Counted from the stretch's first letter, positions 8,701 through 17,263 are shown. The stretch is 48,439 nucleotides of DNA from Dehalococcoidia bacterium (GCA_011170325.1 DUEX01000007.1:1-48439); one strand, 5' to 3'. Notes: generated by a model from the letters alone, not told the origin. Made by a program: numbers and translations.

Positions 8701-9037
8701 TATGAGCGGAGCCACCGAATATGAATTCGCTCTAGCCAGAGATGCATCAATGACCGATGTCGTAGTAAAAGCACTAATACCGACCTCAGCTTACGAGTTT
8801 AAAGACGAACTCGAGCCAGGCAAGACTTACTTCTGGAAAGTCAGAGCCACAGAACCTGTCCCAAGCGACTGGAGTGCTGTAGCTAACTTTGCCGTGGTTG
8901 AAGAACCGAGATTGGCTGGGGTAAGCCCAACTAAGGGATTGCCAATAGCAACTATGTGGGCATTGCTAATCGTTGCCATCGGCGTGATGTTAGATATCGG
9001 TTTACTTATCCTCATCCTTCGCCGGCAGTCAGCTTAG
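5765..9037 (+). CDS. Large BNR/Asp-box surface protein, membrane anchored, cobalamin-riboswitch controlled
   Basis: The 1090-aa product has a signal peptide (cleavage likely after residue 32, VLA/D), a long extracellular part and a C-terminal membrane helix ending in RRQSA. Asp-box-like turns recur (STDSGVSW, STNGGVEW, NNGETW, STNGGATF), indicating beta-propeller blades, and two fibronectin-III-like modules (YYWRITVQD, YFWKVRATE) precede the membrane helix. In Dehalococcoides the abundant putative S-layer protein is annotated as a BNR/Asp-box protein, so a cell-envelope role fits. I chose the ATG at 5765, after AGGAGA, instead of an ATG 30 bases upstream. The riboswitch in front suggests a role in corrinoid capture, which is inference. 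Bases 6600-7165 are almost identical to part of the paralogue at 13025. Confidence 0.9.
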   Translation: MRTRHLTVFGFLAIVAITASMLPITNPEPVLADPGVLRWTRIDTPGAVPGKNDIVSPSEVNRIAIGSDGKTFYAVDIPNSDNTTGNKALYKSTDSGVSWSDELSNHLYQAMTPAEQGNFRVWNIAIAPDDVNFVAVVTNNSTNYLPRNVWVSTNGGVEWENSSCPATDNISVIDVSMSYGSHDIAIGTRTGGGGGTIWVLKATDHTNWIAQGLTGDIMALKFSPSYVSDATIAIVYSNATGTYLNAGVHDLDANTTDWTTIYGVSLPEITTAATGTSPTTAQIITADLELPSDFSGQALSLRRYYISTDDAGATGNAGIYRFDDTVGYWLMPATTTKRISSIAYHGTYASGKLLAGEVLGDPCSATVITWFTDVPITCPIPCWYRAPKPPTGAAGTDNCTGSGYGNAQVAWSSDGSVAYVATASSAALVAGANWPNPYLTGEDLDESAFSLSYNNGETWNQLALIDTRISQLTDIAPAPDCSNVYLASSNNGTGCSGFDSVWRSQSSPIGFIWERVLCLTTTDQACATGQTDTAILRLAGDKADGQIAFWAATGTRKVMWSPDFGDYWINITPRFNVQDVAAEDSNTLYILSATGWVQKLTYSGTGWVSDASLPTGLNTGYSIATAYTGLTPDNDKGHIIVGGTGTGNFDVAYSTNGGATFTPITTLLPSRGNTLVVAHSGYKSNGEIFAINPGGMYEWSTYYGGGAWAWPQPREGEWSQQGWGSHTGLAISRNGSFYFSALSWSTWTIVPYVRWSEATAGLDPTTNLGTQPTTRLRICGGLESGEPITMWFIDQRPYNPPAGGVWCYLDTLSWVGPVPTSPVSQALVDCDPVTGRASEINLKWQPRSLSRGYRIQIAKDEDFTMVVADIGGAWAGPFYTPPDLDAPALIIPPGGGNVTDSNGNTWAVPALEADHTYYWRITVQDVATGDAIKSPLSWRESFVVKTSLPVRVPSIGPLISRPANGAGNVPRQPAFSWSTMSGATEYEFALARDASMTDVVVKALIPTSAYEFKDELEPGKTYFWKVRATEPVPSDWSAVANFAVVEEPRLAGVSPTKGLPIATMWALLIVAIGVMLDIGLLILILRRQSA

Positions 9038-9094
9038 GCAAAGCCAACCAGCTTATTGCTCAGCGCACCAACGAGGTCTATTTCATGGCAGCTC
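9034..9094 (+). pseudogene. Remnant of a second cobU gene (3' part)
   Basis: Directly after the surface gene stop the sequence reads, in frame, LGKANQLIAQR-NEVYFM, matching the C-terminal part of CobU encoded at about 3678-3735. The DNA agrees closely, and most differences fall at third codon positions, which suggests a formerly functional, diverged cobU copy and not a recent duplication. Similarity ends after about 60 bases, and no 5' part of the gene is present. Confidence 0.75.
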
Positions 9095-9237
9095 GTGTCT
9101 ATTCAGCTTTACTACTGTTGAGATATAAAAACCACGCAGCACCTCTGAGGCAGATAAAAGGCTCACATATGTCTAACTAATTCAGGACATATTCTACCCA
9201 CTCGCTGTTAACGACCAATCCAAGGTCAATCCACACC

Positions 9238-10098
9238 CTAGTCAGCGTAAAAGGAGATAGCAAGAAGCCCCGGGCCAGCGTGGACTCCCATCACAGGCGT
9301 GAATTCGGTGAGATAAAGTTCAGCGCAGCTAAATTCTGAGCCAATCTTCGCCTTGAGCCTCTCTCCTGCCTCCAACTCGTCAGCATGATGCACTATGACA
9401 TGCACTCTGGAATCTCCCACTCTTCCCGCCATTATCTCCAGCATGCGCTCTATAGCATTGGTTTTAGTCCTAGGACGTGCCACAGGCATCGTCTCCCCTA
9501 TCGAAGGAGAATGCTCAAGGATGGGCTTCATACTCAATAGCATCCCAGCCCAAGCTGCTGCCCTGTCAATGCGACCGGTCCTTGCAAGATAAAAGAGGGT
9601 ATCCAACATAGCAAGGAAATTGACCTTGCCCATCATGCTTCGTGCAACCTTAACTACCTGAGCTAACTCTGCCCCCTGGCTGGCAACTCGAGCTGTCTCC
9701 AAGACAACAAATCCCAATGCACCTGACACAGACCGGCTATCAATTACCTCGATAGCCGTGTCGGGAACCACCTCTTTAGCCATCTCCCTAGCTACTAGCG
9801 CTGTATCAAAGACTTCGCTCTGCAGGCTAGTGACGGTGATACAAAGTATGCTATCCGCTTTCTGGCTTAACTGGCAGTAGGCATTTAGGAAATCGCCTGC
9901 TGATGGAGTTGATGTGGTAGGGAGACTCTGTCTTCTTCGCATAATCTTGTAGACTTCGCTGTGGCTAATGTCGATTCCATCGCGGTAGCTCACACCTTCA
10001 TGAAGAATGTAGAGGGGGACTAGACAAATATCATACTTCTCAACCAACTCCTGCGGCAGACAACACGTGCTGTCAGTAATGATAGCAACTCTTTTCAT
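9238..10098 (-). CDS. DegV family fatty-acid-binding protein
   Basis: DegV/FakB proteins bind a fatty acid and present it to a fatty-acid kinase. The 286-aa product has the family layout: N-terminal MKRVAIITDSTCCLP, then LYILHEGVSYRDGIDI, a TSTPSAGDF segment with the lipid head-group-binding Thr/Ser, LDTLFYLARTGRI in the middle, and a C-terminal GVHAGPGLLAISFY. All key blocks are intact. It is the only minus-strand gene here, convergent with the surface gene on its left and divergent from the one on its right. No FakA kinase is visible, and no clear ribosome-binding site precedes the ATG. Confidence 0.92.
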   Translation of the reverse strand: MKRVAIITDSTCCLPQELVEKYDICLVPLYILHEGVSYRDGIDISHSEVYKIMRRRQSLPTTSTPSAGDFLNAYCQLSQKADSILCITVTSLQSEVFDTALVAREMAKEVVPDTAIEVIDSRSVSGALGFVVLETARVASQGAELAQVVKVARSMMGKVNFLAMLDTLFYLARTGRIDRAAAWAGMLLSMKPILEHSPSIGETMPVARPRTKTNAIERMLEIMAGRVGDSRVHVIVHHADELEAGERLKAKIGSEFSCAELYLTEFTPVMGVHAGPGLLAISFYAD

Positions 10099-10181
10099 GA
10101 CATGTGTACTACACGAATAGGCATTTTTATTTACTTTGCCATACGAGGTACTACCTTGTCAATCGATCCCCCATCTGCACC

Positions 10182-10289
10182 CTAGATATAGCTTCTGACA
10201 ACTCCTTCGAATTCCTGATAAACCTTAATTAATATGAAGCTCAAATTGTTCAGCTCCTTGCCATCCAGCCACTCTCCCCCTGCACAAGT
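10182..10289 (-). pseudogene. Possible 3' remnant of an unknown gene
   Basis: Between the divergent genes, the minus strand holds 35 codons without a start codon, reading GGEWLDGKELNNLSFILIK and then VYQEFEGVVRSYI before TAG. The composition looks like true protein, and an adjacent frame upstream reads SIGELVQG, as if a frameshift separated the two parts. I do not recognise the family. It could also be a chance open frame. Confidence 0.25.
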
Positions 10290-10303
10290 TCACCTATTGA
10301 ATA

Positions 10304-10332
10304 TCGACAATCGGTTGCCTGACTACTATAAT
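10304..10332 (+). promoter_or_regulatory. Strong promoter giving a probable leaderless mRNA
   Basis: TCGACA at 10304-10309 and a perfect TATAAT at 10327-10332 are 17 bases apart. The expected start site near 10339-10341 coincides with the ATG at 10341, and no Shine-Dalgarno sequence is present. Confidence 0.65.
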
Positions 10333-10340
10333 AGAATTAG

Positions 10341-12506
10341 ATGAGAGAGATGAAGTCTATTCACCAGCAAAAATGGCGTTCTTTAAGGTGTATTGTGAGT
10401 TGCGTATCTCGCCTCATGCTGATTTGCCTGCTTGTTCTTTCGAGTACCATTTTCTTTCTTACTAGTCCTGTTCAGGCACAGCCAACTATTTCCTCTTTCC
10501 CGGCTCCACTGCCCCAGGGCCGGGTAGGCATCCTTTATAATGCAACTCTAACAGCAGCCGGCGGCATACCACCTTACACCTGGGGGACACCCGTTGGGCT
10601 TCCACCAGGGCTGAGCTTCACGCCCGCTGGGAACACAGGCACTATTTCAGGTACTCCTACCACAGTTGGCACTTTCCCCTTTAGCATTACAGTTACTGAT
10701 AATGCAACGGCTTCTGCTGTATTCACTAATCCCATCACCATTATTTCACCCGGTCTGACTCTCGTTACAATCAGTTTGCCACAGGCAACCGAGGGTAGCG
10801 CCTATACAGCAACAATAAGTGTCACCGGGGGCACATCACCATATACTTGGGCTATCGCCAGCGGAGCACCACCCCCAGGGCTAACTTTGGGAGCAACCAC
10901 CGGTGTTATTTCAGGAACTCCAGCCCATGGAACTGCCGGGATTCATAGCTTCACCATCAGCATCACCGATAGCTCAACACCAGCCCTCTCTGGCCAGCGC
11001 AACTTCAGCATCACCGTTGAAAAAGGCTCCTACGAATCTATTGTCACCATTGCTCCCAGTCTATCAGCCGGCAAGACGAAGGTCTTTGTAGGAAGAAGCC
11101 AAGTAGCCACGCTAGGAGGTGGTGAGTCCATACGCCTTGATTCTGACCTGGGCACAAGCCAGACTATAAGTGTTGAGCCCATTGTCTCACACCCGACCGA
11201 GACCGGTGTCAGGTTTAAAGCCGAAGTGGACTCAACAGTAGTGAATGAGCTTTCAGCTAATGCTTACTTTACCTATTATGCTGAATATTTCATCGAGCTA
11301 AAAACTAAGCCATCCCAGATTACCCAGCTGACGGGTTCTGGCTGGTATAAAGAAGGATATATGCTGAGGGCTAGTGCCCCAACTGAGGTTGATGTTGAGG
11401 ACACACCAGGTACACAGTACCGCTTTGGTCACTGGCTACTACCCACCGGTGAAACAGTCAAAGACGAAGACCTGAGCCTGCCCATTAGTATGTCAGGAGT
11501 TATTATCGCCAACTACGACACCTACTATCAGCTAACACTGACATCTCCTCATGGTGAGCCAGAGGGAAGCGCTTGGTATAAGGCTGGGAGTCAAGCTGAA
11601 TGGGGCGTTGTGGCTAAGGAAGTTTCTATGTCCGGTATCCTCGGCTTCTTTGGAGGCAAGCTAGAGGCTATTAACTACAGTGGCACTGAGGTTATGGATG
11701 CCCCCAAGACCATAACCATAGCCTGGAAGCCAAACTATACAATGCCCTTCATCCTTATACCACTAGCACTTATTCTAATAATTTTAGGCGGCTTCGTCAT
11801 ATACCGCCTATGGCAAGGGCTCCAACCTAAGCCAGCCCCAGTTGCCCCGATTCCCCAAGCCATGCCTCCGCCGCAAACTACAGTGGTAATGATAGGAGAC
11901 ACATCAAAACGGTCACCCCAAACAACCAGAGAGCAACTTATGGAAAAATTCGGTGAGCTTCTGGAGAAATATGAACATGAGATCAGAGCTTCAATAGGAG
12001 CCAAAGAGGCAGAATCGTTACCCAAAATTGAAACTGTCAGAGAGGAGAAGAGGCTACCGGCTGCTGAATCAACCCCACCATCCGTATTGGAAGCAGAGGT
12101 CGCCCAAGAAGAAGAAGGCTTACTGTGCAACTTTGCCTCGAAAAGACTACTAAGAACCGTTGCCAGCAATTGGAGACAGGTAACAACCAAAACTACAGAC
12201 TTGCCACCTACTGGCAAAAAGACAGCAGCACGTGGCACTGGTCTTGCCGTAGTCTGGGCACGAGACATATACAATGAGTGGGAAATCCTCACCTGCTCAC
12301 TGCCCCGCGGACATGGAGGAACACATCAAGGCAGCCTGGAGATAGTCTACAGCCTGCTAAACACCGTCACAAAAGAGAAAATCTATGGCCCGAGGCAGAA
12401 ACTGAAGCCCCCTACACCCCACTTTACTGACGGCATGCCAGAAGTAGAAATAACAGCTGACCAGATTATGCTACCTGGTCAGCTACCTACAGAAACCCTA
12501 TCGTAA
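10341..12506 (+). CDS. Membrane-anchored surface protein with two Ig-like (He_PIG) domains and a cytoplasmic tail
   Basis: The 721-aa product has a long signal peptide (cleavage probably after VQA, about residue 47). Two putative-Ig domains follow (PPYTWGTPVGLPPGLSF with GTISGTPTTVGTF; SPYTWAIASGAPPPGLTL with GVISGTPAHGTAG), then a beta-rich region, one membrane helix near residues 470-495 and a cytoplasmic part of about 220 residues with a charged coiled-coil stretch (EQLMEKFGELLEKYEHEIRA). Such a layout suggests a surface adhesin or receptor that could report inward; its ligand is unknown. The start is either ATG 10341 (leaderless) or ATG 10350. It stands alone between an inverted gene and a broken small gene. 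Confidence 0.85.
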   Translation: MREMKSIHQQKWRSLRCIVSCVSRLMLICLLVLSSTIFFLTSPVQAQPTISSFPAPLPQGRVGILYNATLTAAGGIPPYTWGTPVGLPPGLSFTPAGNTGTISGTPTTVGTFPFSITVTDNATASAVFTNPITIISPGLTLVTISLPQATEGSAYTATISVTGGTSPYTWAIASGAPPPGLTLGATTGVISGTPAHGTAGIHSFTISITDSSTPALSGQRNFSITVEKGSYESIVTIAPSLSAGKTKVFVGRSQVATLGGGESIRLDSDLGTSQTISVEPIVSHPTETGVRFKAEVDSTVVNELSANAYFTYYAEYFIELKTKPSQITQLTGSGWYKEGYMLRASAPTEVDVEDTPGTQYRFGHWLLPTGETVKDEDLSLPISMSGVIIANYDTYYQLTLTSPHGEPEGSAWYKAGSQAEWGVVAKEVSMSGILGFFGGKLEAINYSGTEVMDAPKTITIAWKPNYTMPFILIPLALILIILGGFVIYRLWQGLQPKPAPVAPIPQAMPPPQTTVVMIGDTSKRSPQTTREQLMEKFGELLEKYEHEIRASIGAKEAESLPKIETVREEKRLPAAESTPPSVLEAEVAQEEEGLLCNFASKRLLRTVASNWRQVTTKTTDLPPTGKKTAARGTGLAVVWARDIYNEWEILTCSLPRGHGGTHQGSLEIVYSLLNTVTKEKIYGPRQKLKPPTPHFTDGMPEVEITADQIMLPGQLPTETLS

Positions 12507-12588
12507 GGAGTTTCTCTACACCAAGGTCAGTCATCACAACTTGGCACCTCAAGACCAATGAGAGTACTTAATTGCCACCCTATGACCA

Positions 12589-13032
12589 ATGGCTCTTGAA
12601 GAAAAGCCCAAAACCTTTTACAATGAGCTCAATTTGTTGTTAGGCCTTGCATTGCCCTTTTGAGCCTTGAGGAAACATCTTTTCCCTATCAAACATGCTT
12701 TGGTTTATGACTGGACCTTTGGTGAAGCTTCTAATTTGGCAAGAGTAGCTGAAAACCTCGCCAAGGAGCTTTTCTATGTGCTTAACCCCGAAATCAATGT
12801 CCTTACTGTTACCAGCAAAACTAGGCCTACAGCAGTAATCTTTACCATTATCCAAAGGAATGCGCATAGTGGAGAGCTTATCTTGATTCAAACCCCTGAA
12901 GGCCGATATACTTTCACTGAGCTTAATCGCAATATCAATATTTTCGTGGGAAAAGCTGGAATAAACATTAAGCCAAAAAACAAAACCGAACTTCGAAAAG
13001 GCACTCGAAAAACACTCATAAGCAATGATTAA
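12589..13032 (+). pseudogene. Small gene of unknown function with an in-frame TGA
   Basis: From ATG 12589 the frame reads MALEEKPKTFYNELNLLLG and then ALPF, meets TGA at 12661-12663, and continues in the same frame as ALRKHLFPIKHALVYDWTF through 120 further residues to 13032. The text on both sides looks like one protein. Alternatives are translation restarting at TTG 12667 (giving 121 aa) or readthrough. The 3' end overlaps the ATG of the next gene as ATGATTAA, and that gene has no ribosome-binding site of its own, so this frame may couple its translation. I do not recognise the family. The tail is very basic (KNKTELRKGTRK). The opposite strand is also open here, but its product looks less protein-like. 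Confidence 0.45.
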
Positions 13033-16000
13033 AATAAAACGTAGCAACGGCCTGAGATTAGGACTGAGTCTGGTATTAATCATAAGCTTCTGTATCACAA
13101 TCTCCACCAAGCCAGCTTCAGCCTACCCCGGAGAGATGCAATGGACCGTAGTTGATACCCCGAGCAACACCAGCTATGTCATAGTTAGACCATCAGAAAT
13201 CAACGCCATCACCATCGGTTGCGATGGTAGAACTTTCTACGCTGCAGACATTCCTAATAGCAAAGTCTATAAGTCAACAGATAGCGGCATTAGCTGGGAT
13301 GAGTTAACCATCCATCTGACCAGTGCTGGCGCTATTTTGCCCGCTTGGGACATAGCTACTGCTCCAGACAACCCTAACCTTGTGGCTGCAGTCACCAGCG
13401 ATGCTGCCAGTTTGCCAAGAAAGGTGTTCATCTCGACCGATGGCGGTGCTAACTGGCAGGACACCAACTACTCTATAGCTAACAACATCGGTGCCATTGA
13501 TGTCTCTATGAATTACGGCGGTTATGACATCGTCGTCGGTACCCGAACCGGAACTGGCGGCGGCAATGTCTACATGCTTAAGGCACCAAGCTATAGCAAC
13601 TGGGTAGCTCAGGGCTTTACTGGAGATGTCTTAGCAGTCAAGTTCTCACCCACTTATTTCAGCGATACTTGCCTAGTGGTTATCTCAGCTGATGCAACGG
13701 GCACTTACCTCAACCTTGGTATTCATGATATGGTCGCTAACACCACTAACTGGGGCACCTGGGGGCCAGTAGAAATCACAACTGCGGGCGCTGCTACCTC
13801 GCCTACTGCAGCTCAAATCATAACTGCTGATTTAGAGCTGCCCTCTGGCTTTTCAGGGCAAGCCCCAAGCTTGCGCCGTTGCTACATCAGCACCGATGAC
13901 GCTGGGGCTACAAGCAACGCCGGCATCTACCGCTTCGATGACACCGTTGGCTACTGGTTGATGCCTGCTACTACGACCAAGAGGATTTCCAGCATCGCCT
14001 ACCACGGCACCTATGCTTCAGGCAAGCTATTAGCTGGCGAGGTTCTCGGCGACCCAAACTCAGCTACAGTCATAACCTGGTTTACCGACGCACCCATCAC
14101 CTGCCCCATCCCTTGCTGGTATCGAGCCCTAAAGCCACCTACCGGGGCTGCTGGCACCAATGACTGCCTCGGCTCAGGCTATGGTAACGCACAGGTTGCC
14201 TGGTCACCCGATGGCTCAGTTGCCTATGCTGCTACAGCCAGCAGTGCAGCTCTTGTGCCTGGTGTTAACTGGCCAAATCCTTATCTGACCGGTGAAGACC
14301 TCGATGAGTCAGCCTTCTCATTGAGCCACAATAACGGTGAGACATGGAACCAGCTCGCCTTGATTGATACCAGCATCGATTTCCTCTCCGATGTCACTGC
14401 CTCGTCTAAGTCCGAAACTCTTTATTTGGCCTCTATTAATACCAACAGCGGGTGTTCCGGCTTCGATAGCCTCTGGCGAAGCACCAGTCAGCCTATAGGT
14501 AAGACGTGGCAACGGGTGCTATGTGTGCTCACTGCTACCGATGACATAATCCTGCGAATGAGCCTTTCCGGAGCTGACCAGTCTGTCTTCTTTGCCGTCC
14601 GTTCCACCGACGACTTGCGCCAGTCACAAGACAAAGGGCAGACCTGGCATAGTACTCTCCCTGGCGTTAACATAACCGACTTTGCGGTTACCAAAATTAA
14701 TGACACCCTGCACATGTATGTTTTAGACAATAACTTTGTTCGCAAAGGTGAGAGCATCAATCATGTGTGGAAATGGGAGGCAAGGATAAATAACTATCTC
14801 ACCTCAGGACATACTATAACTGCCACACCTACAGGTGTCGTGCTGGTTGGCGATGCTGCTCAAGGTATGGTTGCCTATTCTGAAGATAGTGGCGCTCAGT
14901 TCACACCAACTCCGGCTGTCCCTGTTCCCGGCAGGATTCATGCCGTTGTTGATACTAGGATTCAGAACTACATAGTTATCTACGCCGCCAGCGACGGAGC
15001 TGGAGGCGAAATCTACTGCTGGGTCGTTGGTCTCAGTTCAAGCTGGACGCGTATGGTCCCTCCTCAACAAAACTTCTACGGTCTTGCCCAGGCAGGTATT
15101 CTTTACGCTGCTTGGTCAACCGGCACTAGCACTGGTGTTGACCGTACTCTCAACCCGGAAGCTATACGCCCGCCTCTTATCGAATGGGATAGCTTAACTA
15201 CCGGGCTAAGTGCTGGCGTCATTTTCACCAGAGAGCCTACTTCCCTCAAGGTTTCAGGCAATGTTGACCTATGGGCAATTGATAACCGACCTTATACTGC
15301 TACTACAGGTCGCCTTTGGGTTTTCTATGACTGCCTGACCATAGCTCCTCAGCCAATTTCACCAGGTGCAAGCCCAGATTTACTCTTTGAAGCTCCATCG
15401 CCAATTTCACCAGCTAGGGATGAGGTAATCCCAATAGACCCCGATACCGGAGACATTGCTAATATCAACTTCAGGTGGCAACACCCAACCCCGGCTAGGG
15501 AATATGACCTATGGCTCGCCAGAGATGAGGAGTTTAGCCAGGTGGTGACGCAACAGACCATAGTTCCCGACAATCCGCTGGCTCCAGCTTGGACACTGGT
15601 TTCCGGAGCAGCTCCCGTAGAAGCTGGAAAGACACATTATTGGAGGGTAAGAGTCAGCCAAGCAGCTACTGGCGAAACCGGCAGCGGTCAATGGTCAAAA
15701 GTTATGCCTTTCAATGTGGCATCAAGTTTACCACAAGAAACCCCTCACCCCAGCCCTACCTTACTTGCTCCAGCAAAGGATGCTACAAATGTTGACCGTT
15801 CCCCATCATTCTCGTGGACACCTCTACCCGGAGCCACCCAATATGAATTTACTCTGGCTAAGGATGAGGCCTTAGACCAAATAGTGACCAAGGTAAACAT
15901 CCCGAACGCAACCTATGACTATGATGCTGAACTTGATTGGGACACCACCTACTTTTGGCAGGTAACAGCCACCGAACCGTTCCTCAGCCAGTCCAGCCTC

Positions 16001-16225
16001 ATTTTTGGCTTCACCGTGGCGGTTGAAAAGGAAACAAAACTTTCATCTTGGATGGCAAATCTCCCCTTGTGGCTGTGGGTAGTGATTGCCTTACTCATCG
16101 TGTCATCACTCACCGTCTTTATTCTCAGCATAACGAAGCCAAGCATCTTCAAAAGCCTATTCGGCAAAGCTGAGAGCAGCGCCACCAAAAACAAAGGCTC
16201 TACCGCTTCTAAGAAGCAGAAGTAA
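13025..16225 (+). CDS. Large BNR/Asp-box surface protein, paralogue 2
   Basis: The 1066-aa product has the same plan as the protein at 5765: a signal peptide (cleavage likely after PASA, residue 33), Asp-box propeller blades (STDSGISW, STDGGANW, NNGETW), two fibronectin-III-like modules (YWRVRVSQ, YFWQVTATE), a membrane helix (WLWVVIALLIVSSL) and a lysine-rich cytoplasmic tail (STASKKQK). It should be displayed on the cell surface as an S-layer-like or ligand-binding protein. Most of the gene is only moderately similar to its paralogue, but 13806-14371 is nearly identical to 6600-7165, indicating gene conversion. No riboswitch precedes this copy, so the two are differently regulated. Translation probably depends on the overlapping upstream frame. 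Confidence 0.9.
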   Translation: MIKIKRSNGLRLGLSLVLIISFCITISTKPASAYPGEMQWTVVDTPSNTSYVIVRPSEINAITIGCDGRTFYAADIPNSKVYKSTDSGISWDELTIHLTSAGAILPAWDIATAPDNPNLVAAVTSDAASLPRKVFISTDGGANWQDTNYSIANNIGAIDVSMNYGGYDIVVGTRTGTGGGNVYMLKAPSYSNWVAQGFTGDVLAVKFSPTYFSDTCLVVISADATGTYLNLGIHDMVANTTNWGTWGPVEITTAGAATSPTAAQIITADLELPSGFSGQAPSLRRCYISTDDAGATSNAGIYRFDDTVGYWLMPATTTKRISSIAYHGTYASGKLLAGEVLGDPNSATVITWFTDAPITCPIPCWYRALKPPTGAAGTNDCLGSGYGNAQVAWSPDGSVAYAATASSAALVPGVNWPNPYLTGEDLDESAFSLSHNNGETWNQLALIDTSIDFLSDVTASSKSETLYLASINTNSGCSGFDSLWRSTSQPIGKTWQRVLCVLTATDDIILRMSLSGADQSVFFAVRSTDDLRQSQDKGQTWHSTLPGVNITDFAVTKINDTLHMYVLDNNFVRKGESINHVWKWEARINNYLTSGHTITATPTGVVLVGDAAQGMVAYSEDSGAQFTPTPAVPVPGRIHAVVDTRIQNYIVIYAASDGAGGEIYCWVVGLSSSWTRMVPPQQNFYGLAQAGILYAAWSTGTSTGVDRTLNPEAIRPPLIEWDSLTTGLSAGVIFTREPTSLKVSGNVDLWAIDNRPYTATTGRLWVFYDCLTIAPQPISPGASPDLLFEAPSPISPARDEVIPIDPDTGDIANINFRWQHPTPAREYDLWLARDEEFSQVVTQQTIVPDNPLAPAWTLVSGAAPVEAGKTHYWRVRVSQAATGETGSGQWSKVMPFNVASSLPQETPHPSPTLLAPAKDATNVDRSPSFSWTPLPGATQYEFTLAKDEALDQIVTKVNIPNATYDYDAELDWDTTYFWQVTATEPFLSQSSLIFGFTVAVEKETKLSSWMANLPLWLWVVIALLIVSSLTVFILSITKPSIFKSLFGKAESSATKNKGSTASKKQK

Positions 16226-16510
16226 GGAATACCTGTGATAAGCTAATAGACACCGGCTAACAAAACTTTCCTTCACAACGGTGCTCAATAGGGCGGATTA
16301 TGTCCTTCGGGGCAATATTTGCTACTATTCTTCCTGTATCTCAGTATGCCTGCCCCAGATAGGACGATAATGGGAGACGGAGGCATTGACTAAAGGCACA
16401 TCAAGGGATAGGATATGACCAACGGAGAAGTTTTTATTAGCGGTAGGGGCATGGTCGACCGATCTAAATAAACTCATATCACTGCCGAAATAACTTAAGA
16501 GGTGAATGTG

Positions 16511-17251
16511 ATGCTTGATTACGTTCCCACAGGCATTCCTGGGGCGGATAAAATTCTCGGGGAGAAAGGCATACCGAGAGGTCACAGCATCTTGATTTGC
16601 GGAGGGCCCGGCAGCGGCAAAACCACTTTCGCTATCCAGTTTCTCCATAAGGGAGCTACGGAGCATGGTGAGCCAGGGATCTACATCTCACTGGACGAGG
16701 ACCCTGAGGACGTGAAGAAGAACATGTCGAAATTCGGGTGGGATCTGGATGAACTTGAGAAGGAGAAAAAGCTTGCCTTTATAAATGTCTCTCCAGTTCG
16801 GGCGGCGCCCTCGGAAAAGGCTGGCCTAATCCAGCTCGGAATGAAGGAGTTTAAACTGGTAAAACTGCTGGAAGCGATCAGGATGGGCATAGAAGAGGTC
16901 CAGGCTAAGAGAATAGTTATTGACCCAGTCACCATCTTCACCCTCCAATATCCTGACGAGGTTGAGCGCATATATGCCATGAGAGATTTGATAGCTGACT
17001 TCAGAAAAACTGGCTGCACCAACTTGCTGATTTCCGAACTAAGAGGGACGGGATTGGAAAGGGAGCATCAATTTGAAGAATATCTGGCTCAAGGCGTTAT
17101 CCTGCTGCGCACGGTTATGAAAGACGACAGGTTGACGCGAATGTTCCAGGTGGAGAAAATGCGTGGACTGGAGGTTGACAATCAGCCACGCCCGTATAAT
17201 ATAACCAATAGCGGAATAGAGGTGTATCCTACCCTGACTGTCTTCAAGTGA
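16511..17251 (+). CDS. KaiC-like RecA-superfamily ATPase
   Basis: The 246-aa product is a single RecA/KaiC domain. It has the typical opening DYVPTGIPGADKIL, Walker A GGPGSGKTT at residues 31-39, the YISLDEDPEDVKKNM segment, and Walker B RIVIDPVTIF. Proteins of this type (Rad55/KaiC-like, common in archaea and Chloroflexi) act as ATP-dependent signalling or assembly switches. It is not a clock KaiC, which has two such domains. The ATG at 16511 is preceded by AGAGGTGA; GTG codons 6 and 9 bases upstream are alternatives. It lies 12 bases before the first of two ATPase-V4R genes, so the three probably form one operon and one system. Confidence 0.9.
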   Translation: MLDYVPTGIPGADKILGEKGIPRGHSILICGGPGSGKTTFAIQFLHKGATEHGEPGIYISLDEDPEDVKKNMSKFGWDLDELEKEKKLAFINVSPVRAAPSEKAGLIQLGMKEFKLVKLLEAIRMGIEEVQAKRIVIDPVTIFTLQYPDEVERIYAMRDLIADFRKTGCTNLLISELRGTGLEREHQFEEYLAQGVILLRTVMKDDRLTRMFQVEKMRGLEVDNQPRPYNITNSGIEVYPTLTVFK

Positions 17252-17263
17252 GGAGGATAATAG

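Noticed and set aside
9148-9160. A 13-base inverted match to part of riboswitch 2 (TTTTATCTGCCTC)
   Set aside because: Neither the aptamer core nor a B12 box is nearby on that strand, so it is not an inverted riboswitch.
11735-12292. Long antisense open frame (185 codons) opposite the Ig-like surface gene
   Set aside because: The plus strand has a clear protein with signal peptide, domains and promoter; the antisense product is serine-rich and lacks a ribosome site.
12661-12690. Selenocysteine insertion at the in-frame TGA
   Set aside because: The small hairpin does not have the form or position of a bacterial SECIS, and no Sec-dependent family is recognised.
12640-13110. Minus-strand open frame of 156 codons opposite the TGA-interrupted gene
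   Set aside because: It runs into the signal-peptide region of the surface gene, has no ribosome site, and the plus frame reads more like protein.
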